Source: Asterella californica
Lineage: Eukaryota > Streptophyta > Marchantiopsida > Marchantiales > Aytoniaceae
Assembly (NCBI GenBank): GCA_036924285.1
Contig: JAYKYS010000017.1
Coordinates: 3,701,501-3,765,500, forward strand
Direction: 5' to 3'
DNA: 64,000 nucleotides
Shown: one piece after another, positions 1 through 13,643 of the stretch
Position numbering within the stretch: the first letter of the stretch is position 1
How the letters are laid out: each line of letters starts with the position of its first letter
Notes under the pieces: generated by a model
What the model was told of the DNA's origin: nothing
Databases searched by the model: none
What the model saw: only the letters and a program-made list of their open reading frames with translations
Position numbers and translations under genes: made by a program

Positions 1-3000
1 CTTTTATTATAATAAAAAAATACTAAAGAGATCCAAAAATTCAAAACGAGTAATTTAGAGAGAACAATCTAACCCATCATAGATATAATGTGAATGATTT
101 GTCATATTTGACTTGTAAATTTTATGGTTGTAACAAGTGATATTTTTCAGTGAGATATCATCTTTGATTTCAATATTTTTTATAAAATAAATAGTGACAC
201 ATATCCAGATTTAGCACTAAACCTTTTTAAAAATAATATTTATTAATTTTATAAAAAATTTAGAATTTAGAAATTTAGAAATTTATTTCATTTTATTTAA
301 ATAAGATAATAGAACTTTAAATTATATAATACAGGTTTTAATATATTTTTAAAATAATATTTGTAATATAATAAAGTACCAAAATATTATGAAACATCGC
401 ACATGATATATATAAAGCAAATGTTCAATGTCTCCAGATTGTAATTCTGAATAATATTTGAGCAGCATGTAACAAGTGTATGAAAATGGTATAACATGCA
501 TCCTAACAGTGGGTTAAGCCGCTTCACTGTAATATACATATTATGTAGAACCTGTTACTCCCTAGAAGCTGAATTCTGAGTAATGGTAAAACTGAATTCT
601 GAGGCGCAGAAGGACTATTCCTCCCTGCAGGATCACGGTGGTGTTATCAAGTCACCCTGCCTATCCTAGTAGCAGTTCTCCACTCCAGAAAGATTGTGGA
701 ATATGGGAGCACCTTCCCCAACAAACGCAAAACACCAACGACTACCAATCAACAAAAGAAAAACAAAATTAGTTCACTTGACGAATTAAAGTTCAGTAGT
801 AAGTTTCCAAGGACAAAATTAGTTTCCTACAACGAATAGCACGGTGAAATCCCTCAACACTCGGACTACGGGAGATAGAAACTCCTGCTTGTATGCGGTA
901 CCAAAGGTCTTCATCTCTATCTCTCATGAACAAAGCCTAAAAACACCAGCCAAAAATTCCACTTCAAAACTATGTGAAGAAATTTTCCGTCTCATGAACA
1001 AAGCCTAAAAACACCAGCCAAAAATTCCACTTCAAAACTATGTGAAGAAATTTTCCGTAAACTTTACTGGGTCCGAGTGAGAAAAAAGACATTACAAATT
1101 AAAGAGGAATTACTCGTAGGTGAATAGGCATCCCCAACGACCTTGTACAGTGAATTTCGTTTTCTCTTATCAGAAAACGTATAAGTGTTATAATAATATA
1201 TAATAAAAAATTAAAATCATTCATAAATGTTATATGTTAATCTCTCAGAGAGTAGCAAATTGATCCAGATAGAACCCATAAGTGAAGAGCTAACTGAGGT
1301 CTTCTTGGAGGTATAAGTACGGGAGTGAAATTGTCAATTAGCGTCATTTTACAGAGGCGTTAATATATATTTCTAACCCTTCCCGCAGAAAGGGTTAGAA
1401 ACATATATTAAACACCCATGTACACTTGAGCGTACATGGGTGAATAAGCAGCCTCAACAATAGGTGAATATGCATCCAACATGCATATCACCCGATCTTT
1501 CATTTTCATCACTCTTTCTCTACTCCAAAAGTGGTACTTCATCACGGTTAAAAACTTTCGCTTCAAATACGACCGTATACTCATCTCTCCCATAATGTTG
1601 GAGATAGTTAACTTTCCAATAATCATGTTCTACATCCGGTGTTGGATTATATCACCTTCACTATTGCTTAATCTTCCCACAACCATGAAACTGTCTCGAT
1701 CCAGTTGCTCTCATGGTCTTTTTCTTTCAAAACTTTCACACCTGTTGGCTTAGCCAACAGAAATAAAAGAAGGAAATATGTAGTTCTTCCAGATTCACCA
1801 AAACTTCTTCATCCTTTTTTGTAGGTTCGCACAGCACAACAACCCTTCCTGCACTCTTACCAACTACGCTTTCCAAATTACTAGGGATTTATTTATTCGA
1901 GATTTATTCTGTCAATAGCAGTTGCAAACTCCTTTAACTCCCAATCTTCGTCTTTATTCTGGATTCATACACATTCACTTGTAAAAGAGCAACGGCGGCA
2001 GAAATATTTGCTGTGGCAAAACAATGAAGACACTTAGAGCTTAGCTACACCTGCAGTTTTGAAATTATTTTTGGTGCAGTTTCCATCATTTTCGCTGCCG
2101 TTTGGTTTTCTTGAGCGGATCACAGTTTTAACATAATGTTACATTTTCGGCCGTTCTCCACACATTCAGCTTTACAATTTCAGGAAATCAGTTTCAATAA
2201 CGTATAATACACAAAACTGCAGAAACCATCTCCTAAAAAACAGAAAATTGAATTTTGTCGCTTCCACCTTATTCGTCAAACTAAAACTGGCACAGTCTGC
2301 ACATCCTGCTTATTACCAACCTTAACTCGCACACGTCAGATACTTTTCTGCAGTTTCAAAACTGTAGTTACAGATAAGCTCTTATAGAGGTATTAGTTAC
2401 ACCACTTATAAATCTCCTTTCAATTCAGATTTCGGACTTCACATCCATAGAGTGAGTGGTCAGAACTGGAATAGTAGCATCTTTCGCTTTTGACGTTTTA
2501 TCTTGATAATCTGTTCTTTTTCAAAAATTTAGTCACATCTTTCCATCGTACTCCTTTCATCTACCTTCAACTTGCACTCCATTCAATGATCTAATACCTC
2601 TACTAGATATAGCTTTACCTCTCAACAGCAGCAAAAACCTCCGTTTGGCTTGTGGTTTCAGTACCACTTAACTCAAAATATGCTAAGTAATTCCTATGAT
2701 GGTTAGGATTCCTTTTAGCATTCCTAGAGGTTTTGAATGACATAGATCAATAAATTGCCATACACATCATTACATGACATATATTTCTGTGTATAAAACA
2801 TAATTTGAAAACCAAAATCACAAGGACTACCATGACACACAAGTAATAAAGATAAAATAAAACTGCAACGTACAGAAATCTAAACACATAAATCGTCCAT
2901 CGCCTACATAACTCAGTGAAGCCAAACACACCAGGTACTTCAAGGAACTCACGTCTATACAAGAAGCTCTGGACAACAGCCATAGCCAAAGCTCCTACTC

Positions 3001-3340
3001 TAACCACTTGACTTCACAAATATGAGTTCTTTTGAGCCCTAGAACACAAAATAATCCATCCCCTATAAAAGAAATCATTACCCCATAACTTATTGTTAGA
3101 CCCCTCCCAAAGACCCAATGCGATATCAGAAGAAGTCGCTACAGGAATGTGTGTGATACTCGTCAAAAAAAATTAGAACATTTGTTTATATAACATCATT
3201 TATAGCAGAAAACACTCTTGAGCTTCAAGAGTGACATCTGATCATACTTTTGAATCTATACGTGAACATTGACAATGAAGAAGAAGAGAAGAATCTTATT
3301 TGGGTTACACATTCCTTTGTATATCACTGGAGAGGAGGAC
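1..3340. other. AT-rich intergenic DNA, no supported gene
   Basis: I see no convincing coding region. The open frames here are short, lack family motifs and have no splice-consistent neighbours. The stretch contains a perfect 68-bp tandem duplication (923-1058) and AT-rich low-complexity DNA at its left end. Decayed transposon sequence is likely but I could not assign it. Confidence 0.5.
923..1058. repeat. Perfect 68-bp tandem duplication
   Basis: The unit beginning CTCATGAACAAAGCC and ending AAATTTTCCGT occurs twice back to back (923-990 and 991-1058). I see no mismatch between copies, so the duplication is recent or has been homogenised. No coding role is apparent. Confidence 0.93.
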
Positions 3341-3347
3341 AAATGGT

Positions 3348-3420
3348 CGTTTGTGTAAAAACTACACTAGTCCCACTAGGTTGTGCTACGTGGACTCCAG
3401 CATTAGCAATAGCGAGAAGA
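3348..3420 (-). mobile_element. Short Ty1/copia pol fragment
   Basis: About 70 bp match, with roughly a dozen differences by eye, the linker between integrase and reverse transcriptase of the copia element at 37,475-37,545. The shared landmark is ACTACACTAG...ACGTGGACTCCAGC, in the same orientation. The fragment carries no open frame. Sequence on either side did not align by eye, so this is a scrap of a once longer copy. Confidence 0.6.
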
Positions 3421-3429
3421 ACCATCAAT

Positions 3430-6290
3430 TCGTATAATCTTATATCATGCTATTTTTTTATTTTTACAATGTAACGGGACAAGATTTCTATTTTACATTG
3501 TGTTAGCAGGAAGTATCATTCCTCCAAAGGACTGGGGTTAACTTGCTTTGATCTTAGTCTTAACTTAGAAATATCACAACAAAGTAGTCAATTCATTCTT
3601 AAATGGCCACTTTTACTACATATACGACCATTCATCTGAGATCTACGACAAACACTCTATCACAAGGTCTTAAGGTTACCAGATCCTTTCTCTTATGGTC
3701 CTCCTTACTAAATTTTGTGCTTGCAAAATATCTTGGATTTCCCTTATGGAACTTGAGAACATCTCAAATGGAATCTCATCTCGTATTGACGACGAGTCAT
3801 CTTATTATTCCCACTAATTCTCCTAAATCATATTCAGGTCTGACAACATCTCGGACACTCATTTTGCTTCAAGTACAAAGAGTTTCTCTCATGTAACAAT
3901 CTAGGTGTTACTTAATGTAGGTCATTAGGCTCCTACGAGACGTCGTCCGTCCGACCTATGCCCTAGAGGACTTTCATGCAGCTCAATTTAGAAGTAGAGC
4001 AGGAGGAGAGAAGTGAGAAGTGATGAGATGTTCGAATTGACACTACTCGAAAAGCTTCAAAACTTTGAACTATAAGTTTGAAAAAAGAGAGTATCCGCAT
4101 CCAAAATTGAACAGCTGAAGTTTCAATTGTTATCAAAGAATAGATAAACATTCACCTCAAACATTTGGATCAAAAAGTTTGAGGTTAAACTCACAAATCA
4201 GTTTAATTTAAATCTAGACATCACCTTCTCTACTTTGATAAATTGCAATACTTTAGAAAATTACATTGTCATACAAGAAGTTATATTTTCTAACCAAACT
4301 TTTGGTCTTCTAATATTTGACCTAAAACGGCATAATTATCACTATTTATTCTCAAAATTGACTATATTACATAAGATTCAAACTGTGAAATCTAAAAGAT
4401 TGATCTAAAGTACTTTTAAGCATTTATTAGTAGTGTAGAATGTATTTTAGGTTCAAAATAGATGTTACATTCAACTTTTGGATTCCGAGAGTTTGAACTG
4501 GATCATTTATTCAAACTTTCCGGAAGTTGGACTTAAATCTGAAACTGATGTAACGTACGTAAAAAAATTTACAGGAATCTCCAGTCTTTTGGTTTCTGAA
4601 AGTTTGAGCTCAAATCTTCGGACTTTTGGAAAATCAAAGATCTTTGATTTTCCCAAAAGTTCAAAAATCAAAATATGATCTTTGAACTTTTAGACTTTTA
4701 GTTTTAATACATTCATTGTATTTGAAAAAAATTATAATTTATTTAATATAATTTGAAGTGTACAATTTTCAAACTTTAGGAAGCTTACATATGTGTTCAA
4801 AATATTCCCAACATCTTCTCTCTTCTCACCACTGACCCACCCTCCTCAGTTTACTACTTTTTTGTTTCCATAGTACACTCACTTCTCTCTCCAAACTCTA
4901 TGCTACATACTACACCACCAAGGTGTCCAATGGCTCGACATCAAATGACCGCTCTATGAGGTGGGTAATTGTCCACATCTTGTGATAAATCAAGCATGGA
5001 TGCTTTGAGTCTATGATGTTGCATCGTCATAAACAACTATTGATCCTTTGTTTTACAGTCCCGTCTGTGAAAGCCGACCTTCGAACTAGTTGTGATCATA
5101 GTTTACTCGTCCTTTTCTTTTCATGAAGCTCCACTCTCTTTGGCTGAAGGTACTCCTTCTGAAGGTTCGAGAGTTCTCAAGTAACAAGACATTACACCTA
5201 CAACGTTAACCTATTGGTCAATCTTGTATGTGAGCTAACAATCCGGAAGATTGTGATCATCCAATGTACACACAATTTGAAGTGGATAGATAACCAAGAA
5301 AGTTGATGAATGTAGATTTCATACACTCTCACATTCAAACCACGTCTTGCTGATGCACACTATGGGTACTAAAGTCAATAAGCAAGTAGATAAAGGGATC
5401 TTGAATTGCTATCTAAGTGTACAAGGCGAGAAAAAAGAAGAACTATAGAAAAAGGTCTCTTCTCAACAGTTCTTATATTTAATCCTCTAAGTCCACACTC
5501 TATAGACACAACACACTAGTAGAGAAAAGACCAAGGATTGATCTTTTAAACCCCATGAGCATTTTGACATCCCGTGTTTGAGATGATTGAGCGGAAGCAG
5601 ACAACATGTCAACATATTACCACAAGTAACCTCCAGACAAGGCACTAGATGAATTTTAATCCATTACCTAACATGTAAAACCTCTAATAGACTTCTCCGC
5701 ATGAGATCCTTCAGATGAGGACCAGTATCAAGACCACACTACCTAACTAGATATTCAGTTGATAGGCGCATTATCTTGTGTGCTACTCTTATGACGACAA
5801 TGTGGTACTAAACTCCATTGTCGTGTGACTTACCGGCACTCTCTCATAAGATTCAACGGGTTCGGCCCGGGGGCTCGACCCGAACCCTTCAGGTCCTTTT
5901 TTCGTGCCAATGCTATTTTGGCTTCACAGCTCACTAACAACTTAAATCAAAATCTGGTTATATTAATCAATCAACATCTAATAAAAAAGTTTTTATAGAT
6001 GGCATGGCGGACAGTCCAATGTCCATGTCCTCCTCCTCTTGTCGCGTCATGTATGTAATAGTTTTGCGTAAGAACTTAGTCCTTGTAGCAGATCTGCTAT
6101 TGAGAAGAGATCATGTTGGATATATGTATCTCAACTCTTGAATCATAATGAAGCTTTACATTATTGGCGGTGTCATTAGTGATGCCACATAAATCTTTAC
6201 ATAATACGTACATTTAAGTCAAACTCATGGATGATATGAAGAAATATCACTAGGTCGAGAGAACTATGGTGAGGTTTAAGAAGGAACAAT
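3430..6290. other. AT-rich intergenic DNA with inverted repeats
   Basis: No supported gene. Between about 3.97 and 4.8 kb, variants of TTTGAAC/GTTTGAA and CAAAAGTT recur in both orientations. A near-perfect 39-bp palindrome lies at 4622-4660 and a GC-rich 8-bp-arm hairpin at 5858-5887. The alternation of direct and inverted short motifs resembles a decayed foldback element, but no boundaries or target duplications were found. Confidence 0.45.
4622..4660. repeat. Near-perfect 39-bp palindrome
   Basis: The core at 4628-4653 is a perfect 26-bp inverted repeat centred on AGATCT. Extending outward, ACTTTTGG pairs with CCCAAAAGT with a single extra base. It could form a cruciform or RNA hairpin. 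It sits in an AT-rich stretch full of CAAAAGTT/AACTTTTG variants. Confidence 0.9.
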
Positions 6291-6303
6291 ATAGTTCCAA
6301 GCC

Positions 6304-7600
6304 ATGGTCTCTTTAGTGAACAAAATCATAGCAGTGTTACTATACGTATTTAGTGATGATACGACAGTCTGGTGCATCAGAGCTCTACACTGCATGAATC
6401 GCAACTGTCCATTCTATTACAAAGAGGGAAAACTTAATGTTCAAGATTGGCTTGGAACGTCCAAAAGTCATACGTCGTTGGGACATTACTTCTTGAGGAT
6501 GGAGATTCATATCTCCATTGCAATGCTCATCCACGATGCATCAAGACATGCAACACAGAGATGTTCTATATCATGTCATCTAGTAAGGTTTCTCCACAAG
6601 AAAGTTGCCACATTAGTAGGTTAACAATCCATGTTGGGATGCATCCTCATGTGCAACGATATGTCCATTCTAGAACATCAAGGAAACTCGCATATGATGC
6701 TATTGCGAGTGAGTACTGCAAGAGTTCAAAGGTCAACGCTGCAACCTTTCGCAGAGCAAAAACACAATCCATCTATAACTCAGTCTTTGCAAGAATGACG
6801 GCAAGGGAGTTAACAAAAGAACAGAAAAAATATCATCTGCTGGACATATTGTCCTCTCGTTCAAACCCTTCTGCTGTTGTTAACATCCTGAAGACAATCA
6901 AGCGTCACGAGAAACCAAGAACAGACGTAGACGAGATATTGAAACTACAAAGTAATACGATGTTCCTCTTTGCTCAATGCACTAAGTTTCACCCACAATG
7001 AGAAAAAAGTGAGAGATATTATCTGTTCAAGATGTCAGCAATCGGACCTAACTCTGAAGTTGACTTGATGACGAGGCAACTTTCAAGCACTGATATGAAA
7101 GGTGCATGGATCTTTCTCGACACCACTTTCTGAACTAGCAACTGATGAGTTATGATGGCTAGTCATGTATAAGACTAGACAGTTCATGCATTTTGTATTG
7201 TTTGGACTTGCGAGTTAAAGTCACACGACACTGAGAGTCAAGCTATGACTTGGGGACTTATGTTAGAGGTTTTGACAACAGAGTTCATGGTCTCGATAGC
7301 AACGGCTTCATTATAGATAATGAGCAAGCAATATGGAACACTATCCGTCGGTTTGTCTAGGACGAACTTCAATGTGTTGAGAAAGAGAGGACGGATGCTT
7401 TCCACTAGGCTCAGTCACTTGAGCGATACACAAAGAGCGGAATCCTCCCTAGAAATGAAGTCGAACACAAAACTCATTGGAAAAATCTCATAGATGCACA
7501 GATCTCCATGAAATATACATAAAAATACATGAAATTGCAAAATGGTTAGATCGGAATGCAAAGCCTACATCTCTTCAAGAAATGAAGACATGGATGTACT
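6304..7600 (+). pseudogene. Degenerate MULE-like DNA transposase relic
   Basis: Open segments in shifting frames (6304-6440, then 6447-7001, then interrupted frames to about 7.6 kb) line up with the general plan of a Mutator-like transposase. First comes an N-terminal Cys/His-rich zinc-binding region (NCPFYY, CNAHPRC), then TIHVGMHPHVQRY followed by a helical Arg/Lys-rich segment. A DTTF motif near 7119-7130 could supply the first catalytic Asp. IDNEQAIW near 7316-7336 followed by ERTDAFH resembles the second Asp and the C-x-H region. Several stops and at least two frameshifts rule out function. No terminal inverted repeats were found. The assignment rests on motif order only, and another DDE superfamily is possible. 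Confidence 0.4.
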
Positions 7601-7601
7601 G

Positions 7602-10600
7602 ATGGGTTGTTTGGTTCAGAAAATGGGGTAACTTGATGCGAGAGATAAGTGCTAGTGCAGTTGTACTATATGCAAGTTGGAGTAGGTATGCATAAACAAA
7701 AGACATCTGTGATGCCCTGTAGATATTGGAGTTTGATATCTTTGGACGAGGAGTGACCGTTCAATTCACTGTATTCAGTTTCCTTCTCCTCCATAGATAT
7801 CGATCTTCGACGTCTATATTGGTATGCATACTTTTTTTCATATCTCAGTAGATGTGAGTTATTGATGACCGACTGCTTCAACCAGCAGCTTCAATAACAA
7901 CATCGTCTATGTTTCAAACCTCATGTTTCTTTTGTCATCTTCTTTGTGATAAGGAAATATTGCTTTGGGAATCTGCGATGACGCCAAATGTCAATGGTGC
8001 AGAGTAATCCATGCTGCTATGAAAAGAAGAACGCTGAATAGTAAAGTTACTCTTCTCAAAGTGATCATGGAGGATCACTATCACGCTCTTCAACATGAAA
8101 TTTCTTGAGATAAAGAACCGACATTTAGTGAAGTTTATTTTTTTGCCACAGAAATGAAGATACAACTACAGCATTTGAAGAGGCTATGAGTTTCACTCTC
8201 AGCCAAACTCCCTTGTTGAATGAAATTACGTTCATTAACAAGAACTTTCATACTAGATCTCCAAGCGCAGGTCTATGGACAGAGACGCTATAGTCGAGAG
8301 CTCACAACTTTCATCTTGTTGCCTCTCTCCCTAGCGGCATTCCATATATCAACCCGGCAACGTCGGTCCATTTGCACGCCACCATCTCCGAAGCAAGACC
8401 TTATGTCAGCTGGAGCATTTCTGACGGAACGTCTTACTCTTTGAAGATGTCACAAATGTGAAAAAATAAAAATTGTTTCTCCGGAAGCACCTTAGTGCGA
8501 GATGAACAACGCAGTTGACAGTGAAAACGATCTAGAACTGCTGAGCTCGCAAGATTTCTATATTTCAAACCACCCTCGTATTCACTCTTAAACGAGTCCT
8601 TTGCCGACATATTTTATCACTTTTCAAAAATTTTGATTGAAATAATTAAAAATGCCTTATGTTTACTTGCATGTGTTTCTAATGAAATCCCTTAGTGAAC
8701 CTCATAGGACTAATCTGTACCAAATTACAAACTGTAGAAGAATCAACTCAATGCCATGGAGATTAAGACAAGGAGCTGACATGGGAACTTTGTGAAGTCA
8801 AGGTAAGGTTGTAGAAAGCGATACAAGTTTGAATGTGACTGTGTGAGGCGGGGAGATCAGCTCATTTAAGACTTGTACATTACCATTCCTAATGGAAACT
8901 AGTGGAGCATGTAGAGGCTAAGGCAAAGTGAGCTCAAATGCGAACAGAATTTAATGAGATGTTACAATGAAGGAGAAGTTTAATCATCATTAGAAGGATT
9001 GGTCACCTATGAAGTACAAGGTGTACAATGGTACCTTCGGAAGAGTTGAGAGAGACCTTAGATGATGAGATTGCAATAGTTTTAGATACGAGGAAGAAGT
9101 TAATATATTTGAATGTGTATCTTGATCTTATCTTGATAAGGAGGTGGTTAAGTGTAGGAGAAACATGATGAAGTGTCACTAAAGTAGTCCTTCATTAAGA
9201 GACAAATCAGTTGAGAATGACTTGTTCAAGTCATTCAAATGAGGTTAGTATAGAAGAGTTAATATTATGACTCCATCGAGATAGGTTAGTAGCATCTCAT
9301 TGAGTTAAAGTTATCGAGGGTGGTGTAACTCGTGAAGTGACATGTGTATTTGATGTTTATCTTGTGGAATATGTAAGTAGAGGATAAGCTAATTTTGTTG
9401 TGTTAATCAATGATGAATAAGCAAGGGTGCAACACTTGTCATTTTTTGTGAATTCTCCACTTGTGCGTTTTGTGAATGTGTATGAGTTGATTTCTAAGTT
9501 GCATGAGTGAGTCTCGTGTAAGTGTAATCCAACAAGGTTGTTATCTTGATGAAGTGGTAACTCAATGAGGTGCTCGTGACATGTAGAAGTTCTCAAAAAA
9601 ATCACATCTACAAGAATATTGATTAGGAATCAGTTTCTGAGAGTGACCTTAACTCTTAGTTAATGTTTGTACTCAATCCCATGTGTGATTAGACTGATGG
9701 GAACATAGATTTTTCCTTTAAATATAGAGAGATTGTGTTGCTTGTGAATTTAACTTGGGCAAGATATTAATTAGTTACTTTACTATACAGAAGTAATTTT
9801 GACGTATCTATGCAAGTTACAATGATAATGGGATTTTTCTTGCCATAGACTATGAAAAGATATGTGCTTTACAACATCTGATTATGTTATCTCTGTTTTC
9901 CTCAATATATCTATGGAACTGATCTTATTCACTACAATTATATCACTTTTGGCTGTCATATTCTCTCACCAACATGAGCCATGGTGGATTATTTGTTTTC
10001 TTGGTTCAAGTCGATATACTTAAAGGTTGGTTGTTTGTGAACTATATGTTTTACTTGTTGTGTCATCTTCATCTCCTTTGACGTAATGCACATATTGACC
10101 TTCTCGACAAGTATAATCACTAGAATGATCTTGCAACCATTCCTCCTCTTCTTGATATGTAATGACATCTGTCCAATTTACTTCTTAATGAGAATGGACA
10201 TAATTCATGTTTTTTGTGAGATGTCAATATGTGAAGAAAAACATGTGCTACCATTGTGTGAAGTAAAAAATAATGCAATTCCATTCATGATTATCTCATT
10301 TTTTGCTCAAGTATGATTCAATCTTGCCATTCATGTGTAGGTTCTTTTCAAAAGAAGGGGTAAGATGGGAGAAGAGAGAGGAGAGAAAACAAGATAGAAG
10401 TACTTTGCAATCAAATTATTGAGTTTCTAAACAATAGAACATTCTTAAAATTTTATTTATATGAATTTAGTTCAAAATTATTAAAATCAAACATTGATTG
10501 AGAAGAAAAGATTAATCTCCAATCATTGATGAACTAGTGATTGAATCTTTTGTTGAGAGAATGATTGAAAATCAAATGATGATTATGAGATATCATAAAT

Positions 10601-11930
10601 TATTAACTTGAAAAATACATAAATTTAATCACTTACTAACAAATTTTCTTTTTGTCCTCTTCTCATTTCCTCCATTTCAACTCCCTTCATTCCAAACGAA
10701 GTTTGATAACATATGAACTTCATGATCCAGTACCATTGCAAGGACGAAATCTTGATAATGTTCACTTTCATGCGATATCACATAGATCAACATTCTTTCC
10801 AGTGATATTCTTATCCAAAAAGAAGCAAAGTATATCTTATGACACCTCTACTGATCCACCATGTGTTTATCAATCCGGTGAACTCCAACTCCACCATCTA
10901 TCCTTATTTTTGTTACAAGCCATTCTTCAACTTGACTTGGATCATTAGATTGTTCTCGTCCCGTTCAATTCATACTATGACCTCCTCGTTCAAGAATATA
11001 TTTTTTTATTTCAGGATTTTTTTTCTTGAGGTACCATCAACTTATCAATCTTTTTTGTTGGATGCAGTTCTAATGTTACCAAAAGTTTAATTTCCATCAA
11101 TTCTTGGATTATAAGCTAGAGATATTGTTAGTTTATAATCCCAAAATCATATTCTACTTCAATATTGTCCGTCTATCACAATATAGAAGCACATGGTCTG
11201 GTTGTCTTGTCAGAATATCATTCGTGCTAGATCATTCATTTTGATGAGCACTCGAGATACATCAGTTTTGATCTTTCTCTTTCTCTCTTATCACAAATGT
11301 CTCCTCATCTTAGCAAACATAATAGCATCATCTTTTCTACCAATCCACCGTGAAGCATTTCTTGACCTCGTCTTGATGGTTCTCTCTTTCCTCAAAGAGG
11401 TGGATGTCCTCTACCCATCTGGCTATATAGACCTAAGCCTTTACAATATATATTAAGGTTGTCTTGTACACTAACAGTTGAAGCATACATGTCATTTTAG
11501 CAAATGAATGAGTCATTGTCAAGTTTTGTGTCTTTATTTTGCATTTATTTCTTGTTTATGGTATTGAGGATTTTTTTGCATATTAGGATGCATGTTACCA
11601 CACCCATCATGATAAATTTTCTTTGATTTTTGTTGTCTTTGTGGTTATGGTGTTGAGGATTTTTTTGCATATAGAGATGCATATAACAAACACTCATCAT
11701 GATAAGATAATAAGATCTAGATTCAAGTGATACCGAGGCATGTCTTAACAATCATCATAGATATAACACCCTATATGGTTCACCAATTTGAAAACATATG
11801 ACCTTGATCGGACAAAGAACAACATCAATCATCAGCAACCGATATGATATTAGTATGTTTGTTTTCTGATATCAGCAATTTATCAGATATTTTCAAAAAG
11901 AAAAATATTTGAGTGGGCAGACCAATTAAG
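7602..11930. other. AT-rich DNA, no supported gene
   Basis: Only short, motif-free open frames are present. The part just after 7.6 kb may be the decayed C-terminal portion of the transposase relic. Near 11,555-11,705 a roughly 90-bp-period duplication is visible. I found no splice-consistent exons and no RNA gene. Confidence 0.45.
11558..11706. repeat. Diverged tandem duplication, ~90-bp period
   Basis: Two copies share GAGGATTTTTTTGCATAT, then a GATGCAT word, then CATCATGATAA (about 11,558-11,613 and 11,648-11,704), with several substitutions and small indels. It is intergenic and carries no open frame. Confidence 0.75.
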
Positions 11931-12680
11931 ATTACTAACAATGTTATAGTAATCGAAAAGCGTTATAGTAATTGTTGTAGACAGTAGAGTTGAATAGAGG
12001 AGTTGACTCAAAGCAATGATAGTGAAAGTAGTTTTGGATAGCCGATGGAGAAGTAAGAGTTAGATTATCCGAGAGTGCAGTAAGTTTTGATTATTCGAGA
12101 GTCCCATATGTTCGGATGATTCAAGAGTCTTGGATATCTTAGTAATACGAAGAACTCGTAAGGACAATTGATTCAGATGGTCCGTATATTCAGGATTAAT
12201 CGGGGGAAATAAAGACTAAGACTAGCATAGAAGGCTTTGAGACTAAGGTGTTTATAGTACGGACTACGGATAGTATGGTTTAAGAACTGTTAGTCGACTA
12301 TCTGAGACGATTGTATAAAGAGCTTCTATACTGGTTATTCGATATGGAGTAGTTAGACAGTTAATAGTTTTAGTCTAACGGTTTACAATAGACGAATTAT
12401 TGTGACTAATTGTCCTTTTAGGGAGATCAAGGCCTCGAGGATATTCATTGTTCAATCATAATTGTATAGGGGATTTTCTGTTTCAATGTATAAAATGGAT
12501 TTGTAGTTTTAGGGTACATCCGTCTCACTTGATCTTTATCTGAATGCCTCTTGAATTCACAAATGTAAAAGAGAGTGAGAAGAGTTATTTGATATAGAGG
12601 TATTGTATTTCTGGCAATACTAGAAGTCTGGTAGACTTGTCTAGCATCCTGAATTAGCACATATTCAAAGAACTCAAAAG
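11930..12680 (+). mobile_element. 5' LTR region of outer Ty3/gypsy relic
   Basis: The segment from about 12,390 to 12,670 is clearly homologous, in the same orientation, to about 24,785-25,060. Shared landmarks are CCTTTTAGGG, ATTCACAAATGTAAA, CAATACTAGAAG and the GCACAT...TTC ending. These are the two LTR segments of one plus-strand element whose body was later interrupted by the minus-strand element at 13,537-23,434. The start near 11,930 (TGTTATAG) is a guess because the right copy is truncated and offers no comparison there. Confidence 0.6.
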
Positions 12681-13532
12681 TATAACATTCGGTTCACATC
12701 AAAAATGAAATTAAGAGCGTACACACAATGGTGAAGGAACGGATCTAGAAGTAGAAGCAGAATTAGAAGCACACGGGATAAATCTCTGAGGTGATTAAGA
12801 AAGAAACTGGGAAAAGAAATGACGAAAGAAATGAATCAGATAGAATTCAAAGATTGACGATATTGGATCAGAAGAATCAACACGAGGGAATGTGAATACT
12901 TAACAATTTCATACCCACCACCAAGATCAAATACGATCTTACTGTCTTGGTCATTTCTAAATTCTCATCCGTCTAAATCCAGACGGACAGGACTTGGTAC
13001 TCTCTAATATAACCACAATGTTCCGTATAATCAATTTTGTGATTCGAACACCTAATGAAAGAGATATATAAACTATTATTAGATGTAGTAGATATCGAGA
13101 TTCAAGTATATAGAAATGATGCATGGGTAAATTTGATGAGTCGGACGAGAGATTGACGTGTGTGGTAAAGAAACCGAGAGTTGACAAGAAGATATTATGA
13201 GATAATGGATACTAATGGCGGAAGATAAATCGATTGGAGGAGCCATTTTAAGAGTCTTTACTAATCATTGATCTGAAGAACTTTTCATCGGAAGGCACTT
13301 AACAACAACAACTTACATGTTATCATTTTAGCATTAAACAGTGATGAAGGGAGAACAACACTATCCGAGCACGAAGACTTAAAAGCTCTGATACTAGCAT
13401 TTCAGCAACTACCAACAGAATACGATTCATAATGAGTTAATCAAAATCACCCGAGTCCACCATGATTATCTGCAGGACTTTGGTAGATATGAGTATCTCG
13501 AATATCAAACAAGTATCGAACATCCGAGGATC
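12680..13532 (+). pseudogene. Decayed 5' internal region of outer gypsy relic
   Basis: By position this is the leader and gag portion of the outer plus-strand gypsy element. It follows the 5' LTR segment and ends at the insertion point of the nested element. Frames are short and heavily interrupted, and I could not see a zinc knuckle or an intact gag helix region. The call is by context only. Confidence 0.4.
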
Positions 13533-13536
13533 ACTT

Positions 13537-13643
13537 TGTCGTGCGCATACACATCGCTACACAACATACATCGCTGTTAGAGGTACACCACACATACACA
13601 TAAACATAGACGATGTCATACACATACACAAGTGTACCACAAT
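13537..13643 (-). repeat. Terminal repeat block A (outer copy)
   Basis: A ~107-bp block starting TGTCGTGCGC on the plus strand and ending GTACCACAAT. It is nearly identical to A' at 13,937-14,044, with about five differences by eye. It is rich in ACACAT/ATACAC steps. On its left lies ACTT, matched on the far right of the element, so it is the outermost 3' end of the minus-strand element. Confidence 0.9.
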
